A model generated the notes under the pieces. The model was not told the origin of the DNA, did no database searches, and saw only the letters and a list, made by a program, of their open reading frames with translations. A DNA stretch of 8,042 nt from Thermoplasmata archaeon (GTDB lineage: Archaea > Thermoplasmatota > Thermoplasmata > Halarchaeoplasmatales > Halarchaeoplasmataceae): the NCBI GenBank assembly GCA_019594305.1, contig JAFDTZ010000104.1, positions 1 through 8,042 of the forward strand. The letters run 5' to 3'. The position numbers were made by a program, and so were the translations under genes. Shown here piece by piece: positions 1-6,600 of the stretch (position 1 is its first letter; the number at the start of each line of letters is the position of its first letter).

Positions 1-216
1 ATTCTCAGGGATCGAGGGGCCGGGAGAAAATCCGCCACCTAAACTTTCTCCTTCGTATTCACTAACCCATTCAGTGGATGTTTCCCCGAAAGAATGTATA
101 AGGTTTCCTGCTACCCATGAAGCCATTAGAACAGCTATCACAGCAATAACTAGGATGGTATAGCCCCCCATTATCTCTTTATCTTTTTTTCCTTTGGCTT
201 CTATTTGCTCCTTCAT
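1..216 (-). CDS. N-terminal part of an unknown single-pass membrane protein (runs off the left edge)
   Basis: This open frame reads 72 codons without a stop from an ATG at 216 to the window edge. It encodes a charged Lys/Glu-rich N-terminus (about residues 1-15), one hydrophobic helix (about 18-37, core YTILVIAVIAVLMASW), then an acidic, Ser/Gly/Pro-rich region that would lie outside the cell. I do not recognise a family. A second in-frame ATG lies at 231. I prefer 216 because a TATA-like element centred near 246 is about 30 nt upstream, matching the leaderless spacing of other genes here, and neither start has a Shine-Dalgarno site. It begins 28 nt after the hydrolase stop codon on the same strand, so it could also be co-transcribed with that gene. 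The positive N-terminus and single helix suggest an anchored extracytoplasmic protein. Function is unknown and the C-terminal part is not in view. Confidence 0.6.
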   Translation of the reverse strand, partial: MKEQIEAKGKKDKEIMGGYTILVIAVIAVLMASWVAGNLIHSFGETSTEWVSEYEGESLGGGFSPGPSIPEN

Positions 217-241
217 TGACGTGGTAATCATTGTTATATCA

Positions 242-250
242 TGTTTAAAT
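242..250 (-). promoter_or_regulatory. TATA-like element before the left-edge membrane gene
   Basis: On the minus strand this reads ATTTAAACA, centred about 30 nt upstream of the ATG at 216, and it overlaps the end of the hydrolase gene. The spacing fits an archaeal TATA box serving a leaderless or near-leaderless transcript. The match is to an AT-rich core only, so it is weak. Confidence 0.3.
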
Positions 251-745
251 GTTTTGTGACCTGGAGTGCACCCGTGAGTCAATTAACCATACACAAAGAG
301 CCGATGAACCCGCCAGTAATGCCGGCCACATATCAGTACTCAGATATAATCCAGGTGTCGGTGGGTTATAAACGGAGATCGGCCAGAATATAGCGTAAGA
401 ATGCCCGGAGGCACTTATAATTAAAGAATCGAGAGCCAAATGAGATAGCAGTCCGAGGGTGAGTAGTATAAACGTTATCTTAGCATGTTTGACACGTACT
501 AAGGTAGATATAATTAGTACTGATACCATGGCACCACCCATGGTGTGTAAAGGAGAATATGAAAATGGAATTCCGATATTTTCCACTGATGCAGGATCTA
601 TCAAAAGGCCGATACGTGTCAGATCGGGTAACGTAGAGCCTACCATCACTGCGGTTACATGTGCGGAATTGATCCATTTAAACTTCCATGATAGCACGAT
701 CGCCACGGTGTAGGCAACAAGCACATGGGTTAAGAGATCAGCCAT
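245..745 (-). CDS. Membrane-bound metal-dependent hydrolase, DUF457/YdjM-like
   Basis: The 166-residue product is a small polytopic membrane protein of the DUF457/YdjM (LexA-regulated membrane hydrolase) family. Family-type conserved polar residues are visible: His7 in the opening MADLLTH, Asp41 in GSTLPDL, His67 in SPLHTMGG, and His102 with Asp106 in SHLALDSL. These probably form a metal site at the membrane face. A YAIFWPI motif at about 117-123 matches the way haloarchaeal members end their core. Length is normal for this short archaeal form. The start is secure: AAAGGAGG lies 7 nt upstream, and the ATG overlaps the end of the preceding gene by 8 nt (ATGGCTGA). The overlap implies co-transcription and translational coupling with the OB-fold-like membrane protein. 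The substrate of this family is not established; a lipid or phosphoester role is only a guess. Stop codon is TAA. Confidence 0.85.
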   Translation of the reverse strand: MADLLTHVLVAYTVAIVLSWKFKWINSAHVTAVMVGSTLPDLTRIGLLIDPASVENIGIPFSYSPLHTMGGAMVSVLIISTLVRVKHAKITFILLTLGLLSHLALDSLIISASGHSYAIFWPISVYNPPTPGLYLSTDMWPALLAGSSALCVWLIDSRVHSRSQNI

Positions 746-1265
746 TTGAGAAACCTCCTTTGAATATACTGAGCACTTCTTTGAATTTCAGGGGCCTTTC
801 CCGAATCTCTAAGGCCTTTTTTGTACGATTCCATCTCCACTGACTCACTATCCTATACAGCACCCAAAAAGCCGCTATGAAGGACACCACGTACATGTAA
901 AGGTAGTTTATCCGTGGTCGTATAACGATTCGAGTTGCGGTAACGGTATGGTCTTCTTGAAGAGTTCCGAAAACCGTCAGTCGATCACCCTCTAACGTTT
1001 CTTCTTCTACCCCTGAAACGAACAAATCCATGGTTTCGGTACCGTATTTAACTTCTATCGTCAGAGGTGATGTGGATATGACTTTACCCCCGACTTCCAC
1101 AATCTCACCGATGTGACTATCGTAATCATTTATGATCTCTTTATCACCCGGATAATGGTTCAGATTCGGGTTCGGTGACAAAGAACCGTACCAGATGAAC
1201 ATTCCTACAAGGATGCATAGAAATAGTATGATTGCGATCATTTTCGTTTTTACATCGTGGAACAT
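738..1265 (-). CDS. Two-helix membrane protein with an extracytoplasmic OB-fold-like domain
   Basis: The 175-residue product has a first membrane helix at about 9-27, a beta-rich soluble region at about 50-117, a second helix at about 121-139, and a basic C-terminal tail. The middle region carries the pattern of a small OB fold: IGEIVEVGGKVI, then TIEVKYG, then a GDRLTVFGTL strand and a closing TVTATRIVIR strand. This resembles periplasmic OB domains of the CcmE or YgiW kind in layout, but no heme-ligand or other diagnostic residue can be assigned. With a positive tail after helix two, the OB domain should face outside. The start at 1265 has no Shine-Dalgarno site but has a TATA box about 27 nt upstream. 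The final codons overlap the hydrolase start by 8 nt, so the two products are probably made together. It ends with TGA, showing that TGA works as a stop in this genome. Function is unknown. Confidence 0.8.
   Translation of the reverse strand: MFHDVKTKMIAIILFLCILVGMFIWYGSLSPNPNLNHYPGDKEIINDYDSHIGEIVEVGGKVISTSPLTIEVKYGTETMDLFVSGVEEETLEGDRLTVFGTLQEDHTVTATRIVIRPRINYLYMYVVSFIAAFWVLYRIVSQWRWNRTKKALEIRERPLKFKEVLSIFKGGFSNG
751..761 (-). promoter_or_regulatory. Strong Shine-Dalgarno site for the DUF457 hydrolase
   Basis: The minus strand reads AAAGGAGGTTT, ending 5 nt before the ATG at 745, with GGAGGT at 758-753. It lies inside the last codons of the upstream gene, where it encodes Lys-Gly-Gly. It is the only full Shine-Dalgarno site before any gene in the window, as expected for an operon-internal gene in an archaeon whose lead genes are leaderless. 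Confidence 0.85.
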
Positions 1266-1287
1266 CGAAGTCCCTAGTTACTACGTT

Positions 1288-1295
1288 GTATAAAT
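1288..1295 (-). promoter_or_regulatory. TATA box for the OB-fold/hydrolase gene pair
   Basis: The minus strand reads ATTTATAC, centred about 27 nt before the ATG at 1265 and lying just past the TAG stop of the transporter gene. Position and sequence fit an archaeal promoter giving a leaderless transcript, so the pair can be expressed independently of the transporter. Confidence 0.6.
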
Positions 1296-1298
1296 CAT

Positions 1299-2558
1299 CT
1301 ATGCATTAGGTATTCTTTTGCCCATTCTCGATGTATCTTTTATAGGTAGTATAAAGCCTATGGTGAAAAGAACGATAGCACCGAATAAGAAAGCCACACT
1401 GATACCCATAGTGTCCGCCAGTAAACCAAGAACGGGTGCGATGATTATACCTACTACTGACCGGAGCTGGTTTTCACCGCTGAGGAGGGTTGCTCTCGTC
1501 TTGGGTTCTATAACATCACCTAGGAAGCCCACGACCATCGGTTTTCTAAGGTTATATAGGGTGAAGAAAGCAAAAAAGGCTGCTATCGAGAGCATCATCA
1601 AGTCTAAGTGTAGGAAAATAGCAACCAGCAGGAAGGCGGTAACCATAATGAAGTAAAGTATGTTCAACGCTTTGGCCATATCCCCTACTCTTTTCATCAA
1701 CGAAACAGATTTCCTTGAAGAAGCAAAGCTGTTCATGTAAACGAAGAAATATATCACACCTACTAGAATAGCTGTACGCTGTTCCGGTACTTCGATGAAT
1801 AAAAGCAAAGGTAAGGTCAATGCGAAGGTCTCTACTATGGGCGAAAGGTAATCTTTGGATATTTTAAAGAATGAATCGTATATTGAGGCGTTAACCAACA
1901 TCCTGCTAAGATCAGGATAGTTAACCAGTTGTCTGAAACTGTCCTTTACATGGTTCCAGGCATTTTCAACGGATGCACCGGAGGGGGTCCCGTCCAGTTC
2001 TTTGGGGTAGGTTAGCATCAAAACGAACGCCATGGTATAGGGTACGATGGTCACCAGGAATATGATGTTGTAACTCTGGAAGAAGAATACGATGATCCCT
2101 GCCAGCAGAGCGGACAGTGCCGAACCCAGTCTGGAAGCAGAGCGGGTCAAGCCGTAGTATTCTACCTTCTTTTCAGACATGTCCTCATCATCAAGGTGCT
2201 GCATTATCATGGACTTATGTGTTCCGGAACGGAAGGTCTCCCCCATTGCGAAAAAGATCATGGCGAATGCGAATATTCCGAAGGAACTGAAATAGTAGAA
2301 TATCACGAATGACGTTATATAACTAGCGAATGCTATGGCCATGGACTTTCTCCTACCGGATATATCCGCTATGACACCCGTAGGTATCTCTAAGACGAAG
2401 GTCAAGGCCTCTCTGAGACCGATGAGTAATCCTATCTGGAAAAAACTTAGACCGTTAGCCAAGAAAAATAAGTATAGAAAAGGTTCGAAAAACTTCAAGT
2501 TCTTTAGAAATCCATAGGAGGAGAACCTGAACAGCATCAATTTTTTGTGATCCCACAT
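1299..2558 (-). CDS. Major facilitator superfamily (MFS) transporter
   Basis: The 419-residue product is an integral membrane transporter with about 12 helices, the usual length for the superfamily. The N-terminal segment has the form KNLKFFEPFLYLFFLANGLS, then FFQIGLLIG, typical of a subgroup widespread in bacteria and archaea. MFS motif A is clear between helices 2 and 3 at residues 61-72 (GVIADISGRRKS), preceded by LEIPT. The second half carries the ENQLRSVVGIIIAPVLGLLAD stretch common near helix 10-11 of this subgroup. It should move a small solute or drug-like compound by proton coupling, but substrate cannot be read from the sequence. The ATG at 2558 has no Shine-Dalgarno site and a TATA-like element about 29 nt upstream, so it is probably leaderless. 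It is separated from the upstream gene by 57 nt and from the downstream one by 33 nt. The stop is TAG. Confidence 0.93.
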   Translation of the reverse strand: MWDHKKLMLFRFSSYGFLKNLKFFEPFLYLFFLANGLSFFQIGLLIGLREALTFVLEIPTGVIADISGRRKSMAIAFASYITSFVIFYYFSSFGIFAFAMIFFAMGETFRSGTHKSMIMQHLDDEDMSEKKVEYYGLTRSASRLGSALSALLAGIIVFFFQSYNIIFLVTIVPYTMAFVLMLTYPKELDGTPSGASVENAWNHVKDSFRQLVNYPDLSRMLVNASIYDSFFKISKDYLSPIVETFALTLPLLLFIEVPEQRTAILVGVIYFFVYMNSFASSRKSVSLMKRVGDMAKALNILYFIMVTAFLLVAIFLHLDLMMLSIAAFFAFFTLYNLRKPMVVGFLGDVIEPKTRATLLSGENQLRSVVGIIIAPVLGLLADTMGISVAFLFGAIVLFTIGFILPIKDTSRMGKRIPNA

Positions 2559-2582
2559 GATTTTATCAGAAACTTAAACGAT

Positions 2583-2591
2583 AATTAAAAA
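2583..2591 (-). promoter_or_regulatory. TATA-like element for the MFS gene
   Basis: The minus strand reads TTTTTAATT, centred about 29 nt before the ATG at 2558, with no Shine-Dalgarno site in between. It is the only AT-rich box at the right spacing in the 57-nt gap. This is the same layout as at the other lead genes. Confidence 0.5.
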
Positions 2592-2615
2592 CTATCGCTG
2601 CAAATATGCATCATA

Positions 2616-3317
2616 TTAACGTCTATAAGATACTCGGGAGTACCCCATCTTCTTAAGGCTGACTAGCCTCTCTATCATTTTCTTAGTATTTTGGACCATA
2701 TCGTTCCCGCCTCGCTGTCTGTAGTATTTCATCCGTTTAACATCATCGTCTCCCCTCTTGTACATTCTGATACTGTTGTGGAGATCATTGAGGTAAAGGT
2801 GCAGCTTGAGCAGTTCGTCCACCACCTCCGGTTCAAGGTGATCCGAATATTTGGTGTTCATGATCCTCCAAAGGCCTTCCGCCTGTTCTTGGAAATGATC
2901 ATCATATCTTTTGACAAAGCCGTTCTCCAGTATCTCCAGCATCTCCGCCTTAGGCATGTTGATCAGTTCGTTGAACCTGGTATCCTTTTGCTCTCTTATG
3001 GTGTCGTCTATATAACGCAAATCCTTTTCAGGGTCGATCTTCGGTCTGAACTGGAACATGTTACGCAGGACCTCATCCCTGAGTATGTTTATGGTTCTGG
3101 CAAGTATGTATTCCACCTCGTTCTTCACTAGGTTCCATCTCTTCCTTTCCGATTTAAGAAGGAGTTGGTCTATTATAAGGATGGTGATCACAGAACCAAG
3201 GAGTTCTATGGTTATGTCCGTGCTGAAATCCTCGTGTGTTCTCCACAGGGTTCCCGCGGCGATGAAGGCGAGTATGATTATGACGTACAGGGCCCACGGT
3301 CTGTCCTTCAATTTCAT
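2616..3317 (-). CDS. Membrane protein of unknown function with two N-terminal helices and a helical cytosolic domain
   Basis: The 233-residue product has two closely spaced membrane helices (about 9-25 and 35-54, the second within ELLGSVITILIIDQLLL), followed at once by a basic SERKRW segment and then a soluble region of about 170 residues. That region is rich in charged residues, has few beta-formers and reads as a helical bundle, with repeated Leu heptad-like stretches at about 167-180. Both ends should be cytosolic. The pattern of two helices, then a charged helical domain, occurs in many bacterial and archaeal hypothetical proteins; I cannot assign a named family or a catalytic residue. 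The start at 3317 is supported by a TATA box about 29 nt upstream and no Shine-Dalgarno site. It is divergent from the giant surface gene across a 191-nt gap, so shared regulation is possible but not shown. It ends in TAA. Confidence 0.8.
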   Translation of the reverse strand: MKLKDRPWALYVIIILAFIAAGTLWRTHEDFSTDITIELLGSVITILIIDQLLLKSERKRWNLVKNEVEYILARTINILRDEVLRNMFQFRPKIDPEKDLRYIDDTIREQKDTRFNELINMPKAEMLEILENGFVKRYDDHFQEQAEGLWRIMNTKYSDHLEPEVVDELLKLHLYLNDLHNSIRMYKRGDDDVKRMKYYRQRGGNDMVQNTKKMIERLVSLKKMGYSRVSYRR

Positions 3318-3341
3318 GTTCGCTTAGGGAAAAAGTGTATC

Positions 3342-3350
3342 GAATATAAG
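3342..3350 (-). promoter_or_regulatory. TATA box for the two-helix membrane gene
   Basis: The minus strand reads CTTATATTC, centred about 29 nt before the ATG at 3317. The intervening sequence has no Shine-Dalgarno match, consistent with a leaderless transcript. Confidence 0.6.
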
Positions 3351-3467
3351 AAAGATGTGGTCGAAGGGACGATGGGAAGCAACGATGATACCATGGTGGA
3401 CGAGGACATCGGGATATGTTTTTTTCCGGGTAAAATCCATTAACTCAGTTTAGATGAAAAATCACGG

Positions 3468-3479
3468 TTAAATATATAT
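3468..3479 (+). promoter_or_regulatory. TATA box for the giant surface protein gene
   Basis: The sequence TTAAATATATAT is a strong archaeal TATA box. A start site about 27 nt downstream would fall near 3500, leaving a leader of roughly 8-15 nt before the ATG triplet at 3509, 3512 and 3515. This promoter points to the signal-peptide start, not the later ATG at 3662, as the natural beginning of the gene. Confidence 0.65.
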
Positions 3480-3490
3480 GTCACCTGTTC

Positions 3491-3535
3491 CATAGCTATA
3501 ATGTGAGAATGATGATGAAAAAGCCCATAGCTATG
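3491..3535. repeat. Pair of CATAGCTAT palindromic elements around the start of the surface gene
   Basis: CATAGCTATA (3491-3500) and the perfect palindrome CATAGCTATG (3526-3535) share nine bases, 35 nt apart. The first sits at the predicted transcription start and the second in the first codons of the signal peptide. They could be operator half-sites for a dimeric regulator, but chance cannot be excluded since the second copy is coding. Confidence 0.35.
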
Positions 3536-3607
3536 TGCATAGCGCTGTTGCTGGTAGGTAGTCTGGTATGTGTGGCATTTGGTTTCATCGGTGAAGAGAG
3601 CCTTTGA
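3509..3607 (+). other. Signal-peptide segment of the giant surface gene, closed by an in-frame TGA
   Basis: Three consecutive ATGs (3509, 3512, 3515) lead into a basic Lys-Lys stretch and a hydrophobic core (MKKPIAMCIALLLVGS followed by LVCVAFG), a classic Sec signal peptide, then FIGEESL and TGA at 3605-3607. A partial Shine-Dalgarno match, GTGAG at 3503-3507, favours the third ATG (spacing 7 nt). The segment is in the same frame as the large open frame downstream, and no other stop lies between them. The 18 codons from 3608 to 3661 continue with a GTGTRDDPY stretch that matches GNGTADNPF at the start of module 2 of the same protein. I therefore read this as the true N-terminus of the surface protein, cut off by one stop codon. 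It could be a nonsense mutation, a base-call error or a readthrough site. Confidence 0.75.
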
Positions 3608-3661
3608 GAGGGTATATTAACATCCTTTGCGAGAGGGACAGGGACTAGGGATGATCCGTAC

Positions 3662-6600
3662 ATGATATACGATGTTCATGATCTACAGAACATGAGCAAC
3701 GATCCGAACGCACATTACGTTCTGGCGAAAGATATCGATGCCAGCGAGACCAGGGAATGGAACTGGAACGAAACGGAAGGTAGTTACAGGGGGTTCATGC
3801 CCGTAGGTTCAGGGCACAATCCTTTCAAAGGGACCTTGGACGGGCAGGGATACGATGTCGCAGATCTGTATATAAACTTACCTTATTCATGTGGGTTGTT
3901 CGGTTCTGTTGATAGTGGTTTGATCCGTAACATTGGATTAGTGGATATAAACGTGAGCGGAGTAGACAGAGTAGGCGGGCTCGTGGGAATCAATGACGAA
4001 GGTACAGTGAACAACTCATATGCAACTGGAAACGTGAGCGGCGACGATTATGTAGGCGGCCTCGTTGGAGAGAACTACTGGGGTGGCACGGTTGAGAACT
4101 CGTATGCCACCGGTACTGTGATTGGCAGCTATAATGTCGGCGGTCTAACGGGAGTTAACTACGCTAAATTGTCTAACTGTTATTCTACGGTAGATGTGAG
4201 CGGTGAGGAGAATGTAGGTGGACTCGTGGGAGAAAACTACGGCACGATCTGCAACTCCTATGCGACGGGAAACGTTAGTGGAAACAATAGTGTTGGTGGA
4301 TTTGTTGGTTATAATTCCGGTACGGTATCCAACTCTTTTTCTAACGGAAATACACGCGGGGACGAAAGTGTAGGGGGTCTTGTTGGGTATAACCGGGCTA
4401 TGAGTACAGTGACTAACTCGTATACTATTGGGAACGTCACACGTAAGACGAACTCAACCGAAACAGATATTGGCGGTTTCGTTGGATTGAATGATCAAGG
4501 TATTATAACCAACTGCTACTCCATCGGACGAGTAACATACGAGAACGAGACCGATCCCACTGACAAGGGCTTTTCTGGAAAGGTGACCACAGGTGGCAGT
4601 TACGAGATGACCGGTAACTTCTGGGATGTGGAAACAAGCGGTCAAACAAGCACCTCTGGTAATGCCACGGGAAAGAGCACAGAAGAGATGAAGACCCAGA
4701 GTACTTTCACCGATGCAAGCTGGGATTTCAAGTACTCTTGGTTCATGGAGGAAGGTGTCACATACCCTCTACACCTTTGGCAACGCGGTAACGGAACAGC
4801 GGACAATCCATTCCTGATCTACGATGTTTGGGATCTCCAGGATATGAATTTGAATACATACGCACACTACGCTCTTGCGAACGATATCGATGCAAGCGAG
4901 ACGGAAGGGTGGAACGATGGTGCGGGATTCATATCTATCGGACGGGATCGGGATAACTGTTTCACAGGTACATTTGATGGCAGAAATTTCACCATTAATG
5001 GAATATATATCGATCGATCGAGTATGGACTATATAGGATTGTTCGGGGTTGTTGATAGAAACGGAGGGGTTCACAACATCGGCGTCGTAGAATTAGATAT
5101 TATCGGAAACCGGTACGTAGGAGGACTCGTGGGATACAACCTAGGTACGGTGTCGAACTCGTATGCTATGGGAAATATTACCGGTGACAACAGTGTAGGA
5201 GGACTAATAGGATACAATATCTATGGCAATGTATCCTATTCGCATGCCGATGTAGCCATTAGAGGAGACCACAGTGTGGGCGGACTCGTAGGATTAAACA
5301 GTTATGATGGCACGGTATCCAACTCTTATACCTCGGGAATTGTTTCCGGTAACAGGAGAATCGGTGGATTAGTTGGCCACAATAGTATATATGCCAAGGT
5401 GTATAATTCATATGCTCAAGGAAACGTAACAGGAGAAAAGGGAGTTGGCGGACTAATAGGATACAGTATCGGCGCGGTATTTAATTCCCATTATAACATA
5501 GATGATGTGCTGATTAACGGAGAAAATCATGTTACCATCGGCGGTATTTTCGATGCACAGTATCAGGATTGGTTTTTAAATGACTTATACCTGAATATAT
5601 CCGATTACAGCTCAACACTTATTCCATCTGAGGATCATTACGAAATAAACAACGTCCAGGGACTTCGGGACCTACTGGGCTTCGCAGACAGAATCGGGTA
5701 CAGATTCCGATTAACCGAAGATATCGACCTATCCTCTATGCCCGGATTATACGTTCCTTACTTCATGGCCGAGTTTGACGGCAACAACCACACTATTTCC
5801 GGACTTATAATCAACCGGACATTTTCAGATAACATAGGGATGTTCGGGTACACTGGAATGGGAGCCATGGTAAAAAATGTCAGACTGATAAACAATGATA
5901 TCAATGCAAACGATTATGTTGGTGGCCTCGTAGGATATAACATCGGTACGGTGTATAACTCGTATGCTGACGGTACTATTACAGGAAGTTACACGGTTGG
6001 CGGTCTAACGGGACTCAATTGGGGTACCATTGAGAGATCCTATGTTTCAGGAACGGTGTTTGGAAGTCACAATGTGGGTGGACTCGTGGGAGTTAACGGC
6101 CAATTTGAATTTATTTTTTCTAAAAGTATAGTATCTAACTCCTCCTCTGCAGCGGATTTAGTCGGTAATAATTTTATAGGCGGACTCGTGGGAATAAACC
6201 ATGACACGATTTTCAATTCTTATGCTACAGGAGTAATCACCGGAGATGAATATGTAGGCGGGTTCGTAGGGTATAACAATGCACATCGGGCTGTAGGTAT
6301 AATTTTCAATTCGTATGCCACAGGAGTAATCACCGGAGATGAATTTGTAGGCGGGTTCGTAGGGTTTAATTACTATGGAACGATTGAAAACTCGTATTCA
6401 AGAGGAGCCGTAATTGGTGTAACGGGTGTAGGAGATTTCATAGGATACAATCGGTTTGGCATGATTACCAGTCCGTATGCCACAGGAGAAACCACCGGAG
6501 ATGAATATGTGGGTGGGTTCGTAGGTTTTAATTTGGGTGTGGTTGAAAATTCGTTCTGGGATATAAATACTACCGGTATGAATACCAGTGTAGGCGGCGA

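Larger units (their letters stand above)
3318..3508. other. Divergent intergenic control region
   Basis: This 191-nt gap separates the minus-strand cluster from the plus-strand surface gene. It holds one TATA box facing each way (3342-3350 minus, 3468-3479 plus) about 125 nt apart, a T7 run at 3419-3425, and the first copy of a CATAGCTAT element at 3491-3499. A short ATG frame at 3371-3442 has no start signal or recognisable product. I see no RNA gene. Confidence 0.6.

Noticed and set aside
1..216. Type IV pilin-like (class III) signal in the left-edge protein
   Set aside because: The Lys-rich stretch is followed by an acidic and Met/Gly segment before the hydrophobic helix, without a clear peptidase site.
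2691..3131. Plus-strand open frame opposite the two-helix membrane gene
   Set aside because: It is antisense to a well-supported gene with its own promoter, and its product shows no domain-like pattern.
3419..3425. T7 run as a transcription terminator
   Set aside because: No plus-strand gene ends nearby, and the run lies between two divergent promoters.
3371..3442. Small plus-strand ORF in the divergent gap
   Set aside because: It has 23 codons, no promoter at proper spacing, no Shine-Dalgarno site and no recognisable product.
3524..3590. Lipoprotein signal (lipobox) in the surface protein
   Set aside because: The only candidate cysteine is preceded by Leu-Val rather than a small residue at -1, and the protein already has a C-terminal membrane anchor.
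3605..3607. Selenocysteine at the in-frame TGA
   Set aside because: The position lies between a signal peptide and a beta helix with no redox motif, no SECIS-like hairpin is evident in the 3' region, and selenocysteine use in archaea is confined to few lineages.
3605..3607. Genome-wide reassignment of TGA to Trp
   Set aside because: TGA serves as the normal stop of the OB-fold gene (738-740) and of the surface gene (7901-7903), and Trp is written TGG throughout.
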